A DNA stretch of 64,000 bases, from NCBI RefSeq assembly GCF_030817275.1, contig NZ_JAUSZD010000002.1, forward strand, positions 3,224,001 to 3,288,000. Reading direction: 5' to 3'. Both the position numbers and the translations under genes were made by a program. Below are positions 8,891-18,024 of this stretch, in pieces. The notes beneath the pieces are model-generated. The model saw nothing but the letters and a program-made list of their open reading frames with translations, did not search any database and was not told the origin of the DNA. Source of the stretch: Paenibacillus sp. V4I7 (GTDB lineage Bacteria; Bacillota; Bacilli; Paenibacillales; NBRC-103111). The first letter of the stretch is position 1; the number at the start of each line of letters is the position of its first letter.

Positions 8891-10873
8891 ATGACAGAGC
8901 AATTAAAATCGATTATGGCAAATGAAAATAACGATTTGTTTACAATCCGTACGCATACGCAGGGCCCAAAAGGCTCACTGCCACTAACAAAAGAAATGTT
9001 ATTGGATGCTCCAAGCGGAGAATTGTTCGGACTTACCCAAAATGTTGGGATGGGGTGGAAACCGTCTCGCCTGAAGGGTAAACAGTATCTGTTGTTAAGC
9101 ACGCAAGGAGGCATACGTAAGGAAGACGGGAGTCCAGTTGCGCTCGGCTATCATACCGGTCACTGGGAGGTTGGCCTGCTGACGCAGGCTGCTGCAGAGG
9201 TGATCACAGAAAGCGGAGGGGTTCCTTTCGCCGGATATGTGAGCGACCCTTGCGACGGTAGGTCCCAGGGCACGGAAGGCATGTTTGACTCTCTTCCTTA
9301 CCGCAACGATGCAGCGATCGTTTTCCGGCGACTTATCCGCTCCTTGCCTACTCGCAAAGGAGTGCTCGGTGTGGCGACCTGCGACAAGGGACTGCCTGCC
9401 ATGATGATTGCTCTCGCCGGGATGCACGAACTCCCTTGCGTAATTGTGCCCGGCGGAGTGACATTACCTCCCACGGAGGGCGAAGATGCCGGGAAAATCC
9501 AAACTATAGGTGCAAGGTATGCTAATGGCGAAATCAGCCTAGAAGATGCTGCCGACCTCGGCTGCCGAGCTTGTGCCACACCGGGCGGAGGCTGCCAGTT
9601 TCTTGGAACGGCAGCTACTTCGCAGGTTATTGCAGAGGCTATGGGCATGACGGTGCCTCACGCTGCGCTTGCACCATCAGGACAGCCCGTATGGGAAGAG
9701 ATGGCCAGGCAGTCGGCCCGCGCGATGATGACGCTAGAGGAAAAGGGAATCCGGATGAAGGATATATTGACCGAAGCGTCCATCCACAATGCGATGGTTG
9801 TTCATGCGGCCTTCGGCGGATCGACCAATTTACTGCTGCATATCCCTGCTTTCGCTCATTCGGCAGGGCTGCCCATTCCGTCTGTTCAAGATTGGATTCG
9901 TATCAATAAAGCCGTACCAAGGCTAGTCAGCGTATTGCCGAATGGTCCGGAATATCATCCGACTGTGTGCGTGTTTTTGGCCGGAGGGGTACCGGAAGTG
10001 ATGCTGCATCTCCGACGTTTGGGGGTACTGAAAGAAAATGCGTTGACCGTAACCGGTGAAACGCTGGGTACTGTATTGGATTGGTGGGAAACGAGCGAGC
10101 GCCGTCAACGAATGAGAAGTCTGCTTATGGAAATGGATGGCATCGATCCGGACTACGTAATTATGAGTCCAGAACGTGCCAAAGAAAGGGGGTTGACCTC
10201 GACGGTTACGTTTCCTACTGGGAATCTGGCTCCGGAAGGTTCGGTGATTAAATCGACGGCGATTGACCCGTCAACTATTGGAGAGGATGGGGTATACCGT
10301 CATCGGGGCAATGCCAAGGTGTTTACCTCGGAGAAAGCGGCTATCTCGGCAATAAAGAAAGGCGGCATTCAAGCCGGAGATATTATGGTGTTGATTGGGC
10401 GCGGACCATTGGGTACCGGGATGGAGGAGACCTATCAATTAACCTCAGCACTAAAGCATTTGCCGTTCGGCAAATACGTATCCTTAATTACCGACGCCCG
10501 GTTTTCGGGCGTATCCACAGGTGCCTGCATCGGTCATGTTGGACCTGAAGCGCTAGCTGGCGGTCCGATTGGTAAACTGCGGGATGGAGATACAATCGAC
10601 ATCGTAGTTGACCGAAATCGTTTGGAAGGCAGCATCCATTTTCTAGGCGATGGTGGCAAATTGCTGCCCCCAGAAGAAGGAGCCCGTGTGCTTGCTGCCC
10701 GCGACCCTCACCCAGAGCTCGCCTCAGACGAAAAACTACCAGCAGATACTCGTTTATGGGCTGCCTTACAGTCTGTCAGCGGTGGAACCTGGGCAGGGAG
10801 TGTTTATGATGTGGATCGAATTCTCGCTGTATTAGAAGCAGGTACAAAAGCATTGGCTGTGCAGAACAATTAG
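8891..10873 (+). CDS. yjhG: YjhG/YagF-type D-xylonate dehydratase (IlvD/Edd family)
   Basis: Intact 660-residue member of the IlvD/Edd dehydratase family, closest in pattern to the YjhG/YagF D-xylonate dehydratases. Landmarks are [53 protein letters not shown] and [23 protein letters not shown]; the conserved Cys residues would hold an Fe-S cluster. The C-terminal half has [20 protein letters not shown]. The reaction is D-xylonate to 2-dehydro-3-deoxy-D-pentonate, in the cytoplasm. GAAGGGTGAGGG lies just upstream; ATG 8891 has better spacing than the TTG at 8888. Upstream is an aldehyde dehydrogenase tail and downstream a GH43 xylosidase relic, both fitting a xylose/xylonate pathway. Confidence 0.85.
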   Translation: MTEQLKSIMANENNDLFTIRTHTQGPKGSLPLTKEMLLDAPSGELFGLTQNVGMGWKPSRLKGKQYLLLSTQGGIRKEDGSPVALGYHTGHWEVGLLTQAAAEVITESGGVPFAGYVSDPCDGRSQGTEGMFDSLPYRNDAAIVFRRLIRSLPTRKGVLGVATCDKGLPAMMIALAGMHELPCVIVPGGVTLPPTEGEDAGKIQTIGARYANGEISLEDAADLGCRACATPGGGCQFLGTAATSQVIAEAMGMTVPHAALAPSGQPVWEEMARQSARAMMTLEEKGIRMKDILTEASIHNAMVVHAAFGGSTNLLLHIPAFAHSAGLPIPSVQDWIRINKAVPRLVSVLPNGPEYHPTVCVFLAGGVPEVMLHLRRLGVLKENALTVTGETLGTVLDWWETSERRQRMRSLLMEMDGIDPDYVIMSPERAKERGLTSTVTFPTGNLAPEGSVIKSTAIDPSTIGEDGVYRHRGNAKVFTSEKAAISAIKKGGIQAGDIMVLIGRGPLGTGMEETYQLTSALKHLPFGKYVSLITDARFSGVSTGACIGHVGPEALAGGPIGKLRDGDTIDIVVDRNRLEGSIHFLGDGGKLLPPEEGARVLAARDPHPELASDEKLPADTRLWAALQSVSGGTWAGSVYDVDRILAVLEAGTKALAVQNN

Positions 10874-10888
10874 GAGGGGAATGATGAG

Positions 10889-11393
10889 ATGACCCATATT
10901 ACGAACCCAATTTTGCCCGGATTCAATCCCTGTTCCTTCTATTCTTAGGGTAGATGATAATTACTATATTGCCACATCCACGTTTGAATGGTTTCCCAGT
11001 GTTCAAATTCATCATTCAAAGGATCTTATACATTGGCAGCTGCTTCGTCACCCACTATCAAGAAAGTCTCAAATAAATATGGAAGGCAACTTGGATTCCG
11101 GTGGAATCTGGGCGCCATGTTTAAGTTATCATAACGGTGTTTATTATTTGATCTACACGGATGTAAAAAGCAGAATTGGAGCTTTCAAGGATACCCATAA
11201 CTATTTGGTAACAGCTACAGATATTAGTGGGCATTGGTCAGAGCCTATTTACCTAAACAGTAGTGGATTCGATCCGTCTTTGTTTCACGACGATGATGGG
11301 CGCAAGTGGCTCGTCAATATGCTTTGGGACGGGAATAAAGTAAGACCTGTTCAAAAATACGAGCAATTCACAAATCATATAATAAAAGGTTGA
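10889..11393 (+). pseudogene. GH43 beta-xylosidase, frameshifted and truncated
   Basis: Starts at ATG 10889 behind AGGAGGGG, 15 bases after the xylonate dehydratase stop. It reads [14 protein letters not shown] and then hits a stop near 10948 in frame 1, while the next frame continues with [20 protein letters not shown] and [20 protein letters not shown], the N-terminal blades of a five-bladed propeller typical of XynB-like GH43. One extra C in the CCC at about 10928-10930 explains the shift. The match ends at VNMLWD (about 11335), only about 140 residues into a family of 500 or more, and unrelated codons run to 11393. It cannot make an enzyme. Confidence 0.75.
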
Positions 11394-11425
11394 TCTACCG
11401 ATGCAACGTAGATCAACCTTTTTTT
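11386..11425 (+). terminator. Strong intrinsic terminator
   Basis: Perfect 13-bp stem AAGGTTGATCTAC (11386-11398) with GTAGATCAACCTT (11408-11420), then TTTTT. It overlaps the last codons of the truncated GH43 frame and probably came with the sequence that replaced the 3' half of that gene. Confidence 0.85.
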
Positions 11426-11426
11426 G

Positions 11427-11746
11427 TATTTTTATTAAGAAAAGTAAATGTTTGTTTTAAAAGTAAATAAGCGCGTTTATGTAGGAACATTTGTGTCGTT
11501 AGATTTTTTTTCCGACAACAAAAAATAACAAGTCGGATGTCGGGTGACAAGAACATTATCTCATTCCCGACAGATGGTGTGGAGTGAATGAGGTGGATAT
11601 GGAAATACCTCGGAAAGGATACCTAAGATTGAACTACCATGAAAATTAAAAAGCAGGCAGTCGAAGAAAAAGACATCACTAAAGAAAACGCGGCTCATTC
11701 ATTTTTTAAAAAATCTGCAGCGCCTAGGATTTTGGTGATCCGTAGA
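11427..11746. other. Non-coding stretch with one GACAAGAAC repeat
   Basis: No gene seen. At 11540-11559 it carries ATGTCGGGTGACAAGAACAT, identical over 20 bases to 33183-33202, with a partial complementary ATTCCCGACA about 10 bases later. The last 100 bases should be the right flank and end of the IS110 element. Confidence 0.5.
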
Positions 11747-12964
11747 TCAAGAGACTTCCGAGATTGTAACGTTGTAGCCTAAGGTCTCAAGTCTTCGAAC
11801 CGAATTCCGTACAATAGCTCCAAGCTTTTGTTTATCATAGTAATCTTCACCTAAGTCTACATACATTTCTTTTCTTGTCAACAGATAATAAGCGATTCTT
11901 AGCATGGCATGGGCCACTACAATGGCTGCTCTTTTCCTACCTTTTCGTGCTAATGTTCGCCTATACATAGCACCAAGATAGTTTTTAGAGGCACCTACGG
12001 AATGTGCGGCTTCTGTTAATGCAGATTTTAAATATTTGTTTCCTTTCTTTCCTTTAGAAGACTTTCTTTTGCCTGCGCTCTCATTATGTCCAGGCACAAG
12101 TGCTGCCCAAGAACAAAAGTGAGCCGCACTTGGAAACTGGTTTTTAATATTTGTTCCTATTTCAGCTAAGATTTGTTCAGCCATTCGAGTGGCAATTCCA
12201 GGTATAGAATCTAATCGCTCTATGTCTTCCTGATCTGAAATAACTCTCTGGGCAACCTCTTGATCTAACATTGCAATTTGTTCGGTGAGAAAGTCGATGT
12301 GGGTTAAAATGGTTTTAAGCATCATGCGTTGATGAGGATTTACGTATCCTCGAAGAGCGAGTTCGAGTTCATCTTTTTTTTTTTTCATAGTGCGCCGAGC
12401 GAAGCTTGCTAATTTCTCAGGATCTTCTTCACCGTCTGCGATGGCGTTAAGCATGTCCTTAGACGAGACCCCCATAATATCTGAAACCACAGAGCCCAGT
12501 TTGATGTTTGCTCCCTCTAGCACTTTTTGAATCCGATTATGTTGCCTGGCACGTTCTTCAATGATGCTTCGGCGATAACGAACGAGCTCACGTAATTCTC
12601 GTTGAATTCGGTTTGGAATGAAACTCGCTTTCAGAAGTCCATGGCGAAGAAGTTGGGCGATCCATTCTGCGTCTTTGACATCCGTTTTCCGTCCTGGTAG
12701 AGCTTTCATATGCTGGGCATTTACAACTAAAAATTCAATATCTTCAGCTTCTAGTAGGTTAACAATTGGTTTCCAGAATATGCCTGTACTCTCCATCGCT
12801 ACGTGGGTACAACCATGCTTTTTAATCCAGTCAATTAACTGGATTAGAAATACGGTTTTAGTAGAAAACGTCTGAATCTCCTTTCCTTCAGGTGTCATTG
12901 TACATGCAGTAATGGAATCCTTATGAACATCCATGCCACATGCGCGCTCAATGAGTATATCCAT
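11747..12964 (-). mobile_element. IS110-family transposase (DEDD recombinase)
   Basis: Intact 405-residue transposase. N-terminal DEDD RuvC-like domain: GMDVHKDSITA (first Asp), VAMESTGIFWKP (Glu) and LPGRKTDVKDAEWIAQLLRHG (last two Asp). A coiled helical middle follows, then the Tnp_20 domain with LDSIPGIATRMAEQILAEIG and FPSAAHFCSWAALVPG, whose Ser in SAGKRKSSKG-type context is expected to be catalytic. The start at 12964 (MDILIERACGMDV) fits the family; a longer in-frame reading to 13012 lacks homology. A run of twelve A on the coding strand encodes four Lys near the middle and could mutate easily. IS110 elements have no terminal inverted repeats, so ends cannot be set by eye. The gene looks functional. 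Confidence 0.9.
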
Positions 12965-13200
12965 TGAAATAGTCCTTTCTACGGCTTTGAATATTGGGGG
13001 CTGGTGCAACAACCAAAATAGGATTAATCTACCATGAGTGCTTCCCGAAGGAGCGACATTCTGTGATGCACCGTGGTCGGTGGAGTCAGACTAACGGATG
13101 GGCTCAAAGGCACCATAGTTCATCGACCTTCCTCTCCCAGCCGTAGTAGCAGTATTGACGATTTTAATCTTTTTTCTTCATTTTCATCATCTGTGGTGCA
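12965..13200 (-). ncRNA. Candidate IS110 bridge RNA region
   Basis: The roughly 230 bases upstream of the transposase start are non-coding and G/C-rich compared with their flanks. On the minus strand they contain at least two clean hairpins: CACCG-ACCA-CGGTG, and GCTCC-TTCG-GGAAGC with a UUCG loop and a bulge. IS110 elements of this layout encode a bridge RNA in the left end next to the transposase that pairs with donor and target DNA. Location and structure fit; the guide loops have not been matched to the insertion site. Extent is approximate. Confidence 0.45.
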
Positions 13201-13347
13201 GCGCGATTTTTGCGCTGCATGAATGACTAACGGGCAGAAATGCTCAATAAGTGCATAATTAAATAGTATTGTATGTTTCCTCATTCTTGGTACATATAAA
13301 TTTAAGAATGGTGAATATTAACTTTTATAAATTAGGCATTTTAGGAA

Positions 13348-13851
13348 GTGATTAATATTCACATTGCACTTGCTTTATGGGCAGTTCTTGCCGCTATTCG
13401 TTGGGGTGATTGGAAAAATTTCAAACGATATTACCCTACATTACTTTACGTTATTGCTTGTGATTTTTTGTATAAGATTTTTGCATTAGATAAATATCAT
13501 TTATGGAGATTACAAGAGGATTTTGTTTTAAATCATATGGCGACTTACTTTATGTACGTATTAATAATCTTTCCAATGACTACCTTTACTTTCTTATCCA
13601 CGTATCCAACGCATTTGAAGAAACAAATCTTTCATATTATAAAATGGGTTTTCATTTTTAGTATTGTCGAATGGATTGGTTGGAAATTCGGGCGAATGAC
13701 TTATTCTCATGGTTGGAGTATTGGGTGGTCAGCGTTCTTTGACGTCAATATGTTTATTATGATGAGAATCCACTATGTTAATTACTTATGGGCAATCCCA
13801 CTAAGTGCTGTCTGCACTTGTCTTTACTTGATTTTCTTCAATTATATTTGA
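13348..13851 (+). CDS. CBO0543-family integral membrane protein
   Basis: A 165-residue membrane protein with four or five hydrophobic helices, matching the CBO0543 family of Bacilli and Clostridia in its opening (HIALALWAVLAAIRWGDWKNFKRYYPT), the KYHLWRLQEDFVLNHMATYF motif and the ending with WIGWKFGRMTY. Function is unknown for the whole family. The start is odd: the only standard codon is GTG 13348, but TTAGGAAG touches it, leaving no spacing; ATT at 13357 has the right distance and gives the usual N-terminus. It is the first gene of the run of small same-strand genes and is followed at once by repeat copy A. Confidence 0.7.
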   Translation: MINIHIALALWAVLAAIRWGDWKNFKRYYPTLLYVIACDFLYKIFALDKYHLWRLQEDFVLNHMATYFMYVLIIFPMTTFTFLSTYPTHLKKQIFHIIKWVFIFSIVEWIGWKFGRMTYSHGWSIGWSAFFDVNMFIMMRIHYVNYLWAIPLSAVCTCLYLIFFNYI

Positions 13852-13877
13852 TAGTCATTGATATGTTTTCTTAATTA

Positions 13878-13972
13878 TTGAACTAACGCGAAACGATATT
13901 TGAATAACACACATTAGATGAGCAGGCACTGCGGTGGCCTGCTCATTTTATTAAGATAGCTGGCAGGTTAGC
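13878..13972 (+). repeat. Dispersed hairpin repeat, copy A
   Basis: 5' box AACTAACGCGAAACGATATT (13881-13900), hairpin GAGCAGGC (13920-13927) with GCCTGCTC (13937-13944), 3' box GCTGGCAGGTTAGC (13959-13972). It lies 24 bases after the CBO0543 stop codon. Belongs to the family described in the findings. Confidence 0.75.
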
Positions 13973-14430
13973 TTAGGTAGCTTAATAACAAAGGAGAAAT
14001 TGATTGATAACATCATAAAAGCGAGGACCCCGCGAATTATATCGCAGAGTCCTCTTATAGTGGGAAGCGGTTTATTTCAAAAATGCACTTCTAATGCTAA
14101 GTCTTACTCAAAAAGTATCGAAGCAGAAATCTCGATCTTTTTATCCTTCTTCGTGTTTTCATGGTGAATCAACAACCTTTCGAAAACTAAAATTGAATTC
14201 CGTTTTCGCTGTTTTTTAATACCACTTCCCACTTATCGTATGTTTACCCTTTTCCTAATATTTTGAATCAATAAGGGTAATATGGCTCTCAGAAAATAAA
14301 GTTTTAGATTGACTTGCTTGATTAAGCTAAAGGGCAGAATTGTTTTATTAATCCTATCCCTTGAAGCCAAAACAGTAATTCACTATTATTGGCATAATCG
14401 AACTTTGGGGTAATATGGGAGGTTTTTGAA
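13973..14430. other. Non-coding stretch with partial repeat
   Basis: No gene seen. A hairpin GAGGAC (14022-14027) with GTCCTC (14051-14056) and a stray 3'-box-like GCTAAAGGGCAGAATTG (14325-14341) suggest a decayed copy of the repeat whose associated gene has been lost. The ribosome binding site GGGAGG for the next gene lies at about 14417-14422. Confidence 0.4.
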
Positions 14431-15213
14431 ATGGAAAGAAAAAACACTTTTAATGAAATTGCAGAAGAATACGATAAGTACAGACCAAGCTATCCTGAAC
14501 AGTTATTTACTGATATCTTTGAGTTTGCGGCTATCAAGGAGGGCGATTCCATACTTGAGATTGGTTGCGGTACAGGTCAGGCAACGAAAGGTTTTGTTGA
14601 GTTAGGCTTTGATAATTTGACTTGCATTGAATTAGGTCAAAATCTAGCTGAATTTACTCGTGAAAAATTTAGAAACAACCCAAATGTTAACATAATCAAT
14701 TCTCCATTTGAAACTTGGAAAAGTGAAAAAAGTAGCTTTGACTTGGCTATATCAGGTACAGCCTTTCACTTTATTCAGCCACAAGAAGATGGCTATCGTA
14801 AGGTCTTCGACTTGCTCAGCGATGAAGGTTCTATAGCATTTTTTTGGACCGTCCATGTTCCATCTTATGATGATGTTTCTAATCGAATCAGAGAAAGTTA
14901 CAAGCGATATGCACCTCAATTAGATGATTCGAAAAACCCAACTATTGAAAAAATTATTGATGAAAGGTCAGTTTTAACTCTAAAGGATGGGTTGTTTAAG
15001 GAATTGGAAGTAAAGCAATACAATTGTAACCACAGCTATACTGCAAATGAATATATCTCGTTATTAAACACTAATTCCAGACATAGACTAATTCCCGAAG
15101 ATGTGCGATTTGAATTGTTTGGTGAAATCATAGCAGCGATTGAAGAACATGGTGGTACTCTTATAAAACCTCAAGTAGTTGTTTTGTTCCATGCAAAGAA
15201 AAATATTAAGTGA
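14431..15213 (+). CDS. Class I SAM-dependent methyltransferase
   Basis: A 260-residue Rossmann-type methyltransferase. Motif I is SILEIGCGTGQATKGF near residues 40-55; the acidic residue after beta-2 is in LTCIELGQNLAEFT; motif IV-like FDLAISGTAFHFIQP follows near residue 108. The opening NTFNEIAEEYDKYRPSYPEQ is typical of small-molecule methyltransferases of the UbiE/Methyltransf_11 type. Substrate cannot be told. The gene has its own ribosome binding site (GGGAGG), is A/T-rich, and is followed by repeat copy B, like its neighbours in the run. Confidence 0.85.
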   Translation: MERKNTFNEIAEEYDKYRPSYPEQLFTDIFEFAAIKEGDSILEIGCGTGQATKGFVELGFDNLTCIELGQNLAEFTREKFRNNPNVNIINSPFETWKSEKSSFDLAISGTAFHFIQPQEDGYRKVFDLLSDEGSIAFFWTVHVPSYDDVSNRIRESYKRYAPQLDDSKNPTIEKIIDERSVLTLKDGLFKELEVKQYNCNHSYTANEYISLLNTNSRHRLIPEDVRFELFGEIIAAIEEHGGTLIKPQVVVLFHAKKNIK

Positions 15214-15232
15214 AACCCAACAAATTCATTCG

Positions 15233-15326
15233 CTCAACTAACGGAAACTATAGCTTAATAACAATATGAAAAGGCAAACGGTCCAGGTGGATTGGTTGCC
15301 TTTTCTCAAGTAACGGGCAGTATACT
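15233..15326 (+). repeat. Dispersed hairpin repeat, copy B
   Basis: 5' box AACTAACGGAAACTATAGCT (15236-15255), hairpin AAAAGGCAA (15269-15277) with TTGCCTTTT (15296-15304), 3' box CAAGTAACGGGCAGTATACT (15307-15326). Begins 20 bases after the methyltransferase stop. Confidence 0.8.
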
Positions 15327-15394
15327 TCCAAAATGTGGTATATTAAATTTGGTGATATTTATACTTATAAATCCTGCTTTTGTTGACATATAAT

Positions 15395-15487
15395 CATTCA
15401 CTGGCAGGCCGAGAAGTGACCGTCATCGGCGCCGGCGTCTGCAATGCACCCACTGATCCGCACGCTATGCTCGGCCGGGGCGCCTAG
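15395..15487 (+). other. GC-rich island, possible gene relic
   Basis: Inside an A/T-rich stretch about 90 bases are strikingly G/C-rich. One frame reads AGREVTVIGAGVCNAPTDPH and a few residues more before a TAG. It looks like a foreign fragment left by recombination; I cannot name the family. It separates repeat copy B from the next gene. Confidence 0.3.
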
Positions 15488-15561
15488 TTCCGGCTTAGTA
15501 CACATGAATGGTTGGCATATGAATGCATATGATTATTAATTAATAAAAGGAGGACACTAAA

Positions 15562-16278
15562 TTGAACGAAAAATATATACTTGTTTCAAGTATCGCTTCG
15601 GTTGGCATATTAAGCGCAATTTATATCGGATTTTTTGGTGGAAATACACAAGTTGAAGCAAATGCTAATGAGATTGCTTCTAAAGCACTTGATAAATTAA
15701 AGGTAAGCGGTGTTGAACACATTAAAACGACTTCAAAATTTAGTAAAACGGATCATTACAGAGATGTTAAAGGATCGAGAGAAGTTTCGATAGAATATAG
15801 GTCTGATGGTTCTTTAATAAAGAAGACCATTGTGGACAAGGCTGGGGAAAGGGTAATAGTTGTTGGCCCTGAGATTAATGGAAAACGGGAAGCATATACT
15901 TGGACATTACCAAAGGATATTGCTGAAGAAAATAAGGGATTATTAAAGGCCTCTTTGTTGGGTGAAATAAAAAAAGATCTCGATCAACAATCATGGACTT
16001 TTGATGAAAGTGTAAAAACTAAAGAACAGGTAATTGTTTTTAAGCAAGTAAAAAAGGACAACAATGAAAATAATGTAGTGAAAGTCTACACAGATTCTAA
16101 GACATCATTCCCAAAAAAGAAAGAAACATATCAAGTAGTTGATGGAAGTGAGGAATTAGTTAGTACAGAGGAATATAGTATTGAGAGTGACAATGACTCA
16201 GTTTTTGACACTTCAAAAATCTCACCAAAAGAAATTCCAGCACCAGTTACACCTGAGGCAACTAAAAAGGGCAATTAA
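15562..16278 (+). CDS. Exported or membrane-anchored protein of unknown function
   Basis: A 238-residue protein with one N-terminal hydrophobic helix (residues 5-25, ILVSSIASVGILSAIYIGFF), no lipobox, and a long polar domain of alternating strands (YRDVKGSREVSIEYRSDGSL, VVKVYTDSKTSFPKKKETYQ), which recalls LolA/outer-membrane-lipoprotein-sorting-like sandwich proteins of Firmicutes. The C-terminal tail is Pro/Lys-rich. It starts with TTG at 15562, 6 bases after AAAGGAGGAC. No catalytic motif is visible. Probably extracytoplasmic. Confidence 0.6.
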   Translation: MNEKYILVSSIASVGILSAIYIGFFGGNTQVEANANEIASKALDKLKVSGVEHIKTTSKFSKTDHYRDVKGSREVSIEYRSDGSLIKKTIVDKAGERVIVVGPEINGKREAYTWTLPKDIAEENKGLLKASLLGEIKKDLDQQSWTFDESVKTKEQVIVFKQVKKDNNENNVVKVYTDSKTSFPKKKETYQVVDGSEELVSTEEYSIESDNDSVFDTSKISPKEIPAPVTPEATKKGN

Positions 16279-16371
16279 ACTTTATCCATCATTAAGACAT
16301 TTTTCTCATATAAATCCCGGTTTTTCCTTCGTTAAGGATCAATCAGGCTTTTATTTTTTCTTTACCATCAT

Positions 16372-16533
16372 GCTGCATTCGAAGAACAAATAAATACAGT
16401 CTTAAGAGATTCGGTTCGTTCAACATGGAGAGAAGTGGCTCTAGACATTAACCGCTATTTGAGTTGGGAATACGATAACATTAAGTATGAAACCATTGAA
16501 GAAGCACTGGAAAGAATAAGCAAGGAGGATTAA
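16372..16533 (+). pseudogene. C-terminal relic of an unrecognised protein
   Basis: In one frame the codons read AAFEEQINTVLRDSVRSTWR, then EVALDINRYLSWEYDNIKYE and a charged end with stop TAA at 16531. The composition is that of a real helical protein. There is no start codon or ribosome binding site, so it is the tail of a lost gene, still followed immediately by repeat copy C. Confidence 0.35.
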
Positions 16534-16620
16534 ACTAGCGGAGAACGTTAGTTAAAAAATAATGGAGCATATCAGCCGGCAGTTGCTCTTTTTCATTTGA
16601 AGTAACTGGCAGGATAGTGG
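16530..16620 (+). repeat. Dispersed hairpin repeat, copy C
   Basis: 5' box AACTAGCGGAGAACGTTAGT (16533-16552), hairpin GAGCA (16565-16569) with TGCTC (16584-16588), then CTTTTTC, 3' box AGTAACTGGCAGGATAGTGG (16601-16620). It overlaps the stop codon of the relic upstream. Confidence 0.75.
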
Positions 16621-16644
16621 AAGAATTAAAAAGAGGTGTAGTTT

Positions 16645-16977
16645 ATGAATAAACCATATGAACTTCAACCATTAAGATTACTGGGAGGATGGGCAGTAGA
16701 ATGTAATAACTTTTATGAATGCGAACCTGATAGTTGCAATGATTTTGGTAAATATTTTGTTGAAGATTTATTGCAACTTACCAATAGTAACTATAATCTT
16801 ATTCTCGACTTGGGTTGGTATCCAGATAGCGATCAAAACGGTACATTTAAACTATTATTAATTAAGGATTATAATTGGGAAAAACCATTAGAGAGTTTTG
16901 AAAGTAGGAATACAAAAGCAATTGTAGATAAAATTGAGTATTGGACAAACTTTGGTTTTTATCAAAAGTATATATAA
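16645..16977 (+). CDS. Small acidic protein of unknown function
   Basis: A 110-residue acidic protein beginning MNKPYELQPLRLLGGWAVEC, with LILDLGWYPDSDQNGTFKLL and ESRNTKAIVDKIEYW. Ribosome binding site AGAGGTG lies about 8 bases before the ATG. It has no signal peptide or membrane segment. Size, acidity and aromatic content resemble the small immunity proteins that accompany polymorphic toxins, but I cannot assign it to a named family. It lies between repeat copies C and D. Confidence 0.6.
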   Translation: MNKPYELQPLRLLGGWAVECNNFYECEPDSCNDFGKYFVEDLLQLTNSNYNLILDLGWYPDSDQNGTFKLLLIKDYNWEKPLESFESRNTKAIVDKIEYWTNFGFYQKYI

Positions 16978-17016
16978 AGATATTCTGTTATTACTCAGGC
17001 ATTTATATTTATATTG

Positions 17017-17110
17017 TTAAACTAACGGAAACTATAGTTGAATAAAACATCAATGGACGAAGCTGCCGGCACGATCGGCAGCTTCATTACGTTAACGGGC
17101 AGTATTGCAG
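17017..17110 (+). repeat. Dispersed hairpin repeat, copy D
   Basis: 5' box AACTAACGGAAACTATAGTT (17020-17039), perfect 10-bp hairpin GAAGCTGCCG (17059-17068) with CGGCAGCTTC (17076-17085) and a 7-base loop, 3' box GTTAACGGGCAGTATTGCAG (17091-17110). No T-run follows the stem, so it is not a standard terminator. Confidence 0.85.
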
Positions 17111-17242
17111 AATGAAAATCATTGAATATATTATCATTTCTGTGCATAATTATTCCAACATACTAAATAGGGATTGCTTGTGCACATCAGATAAACTTTA
17201 GTCGTGTTGCACATGCAAATAATCGTGTAGGAGTTGGTTGCA

Positions 17243-17851
17243 ATGAATCTTGTTTGTGAATCGCAATTCATTAACGATTACTTGATCGTGACAGAAGAGA
17301 TTGATTATGATCATCACTTGATTGCTGAATTGACTTCCAAATTGGTAGCCTCGTCACAAGATCAAGTGGATTTTATTAAAAAATCTTATGAATTTGTCCG
17401 TGACGAGATTGATCATTCTTGGGATATCCAGAGTTCTAGAATAACTTGTTCCGCGTCAGAAACATTGATTCATGGGGAAGGCATTTGCTACGCAAAAGCT
17501 AACCTTTTCTGTGCAATATTACGAAGAGCAGGCATTCCCACTGGCTTCTGTTATCAGCGTCTTACGATAGGGGACACACCAGACACAGGCTATTGCATCC
17601 ATGCATTAAACGGTGTTTATGTTCAGAATTTTGAAAAGTGGATTCGCTTGGACCCACGAGGCAATAAACCTGGAATTCACGCAGAGTTCTCATTGGATGA
17701 AGAAAAACTTGCTTTTCCGATCCGAGAAGATTATGACGAGGCTGATTATTTGACGATATACAAGTCCCCCAATGCTAAGACCGTTGGAGCGTTAAAAAGT
17801 AATACTGACTGCATAAATATGTATCTCCATGGTCTACCTGATCATTTGTGA
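17243..17851 (+). CDS. Transglutaminase-like cysteine protease-fold protein
   Basis: A 202-residue cytoplasmic protein with the transglutaminase core: catalytic Cys in HGEGICYAKANLF (near residue 82), His in TGYCIHALNGVYV (near 120) and Asp in EKWIRLDPRGNK (near 137). These single-domain proteins act as proteases or peptidases, or cross-link substrates; the actual reaction is unknown. ATG 17243 is chosen over an in-frame TTG at 17234 because TAGGAGT then has the usual spacing. It lies between repeat copies D and E. Confidence 0.8.
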   Translation: MNLVCESQFINDYLIVTEEIDYDHHLIAELTSKLVASSQDQVDFIKKSYEFVRDEIDHSWDIQSSRITCSASETLIHGEGICYAKANLFCAILRRAGIPTGFCYQRLTIGDTPDTGYCIHALNGVYVQNFEKWIRLDPRGNKPGIHAEFSLDEEKLAFPIREDYDEADYLTIYKSPNAKTVGALKSNTDCINMYLHGLPDHL

Positions 17852-17854
17852 TCA

Positions 17855-17937
17855 TTAAGTTAACGGAAAACGTTAGTTTAACACCGAAAGGGCTGCCACG
17901 TGGTAGCCCTGTTCTCAGCTAAAGGGCAGTATAGTTG
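17855..17937 (+). repeat. Dispersed hairpin repeat, copy E
   Basis: 5' box AGTTAACGGAAAACGTTAGT (17858-17877), hairpin AGGGCTGCCA (17889-17898) with TGGTAGCCCT (17901-17910), including one G-U pair, 3' box CAGCTAAAGGGCAGTATAGT (17916-17935). It starts 3 bases after the transglutaminase stop codon. Confidence 0.8.
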
Positions 17938-18024
17938 AAAAGCTAACGATATTTTATATATGACACAAATTGACATAATTAAGCTCTATAATTGGTGGTA
18001 GATCAACGAAAGGAGTAAGAAATC

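Noticed and set aside
12370..12390. Twelve-A run in the IS110 gene as programmed frameshift site
   Set aside because: The full transposase is encoded in one frame across the run, so no frameshift is needed.
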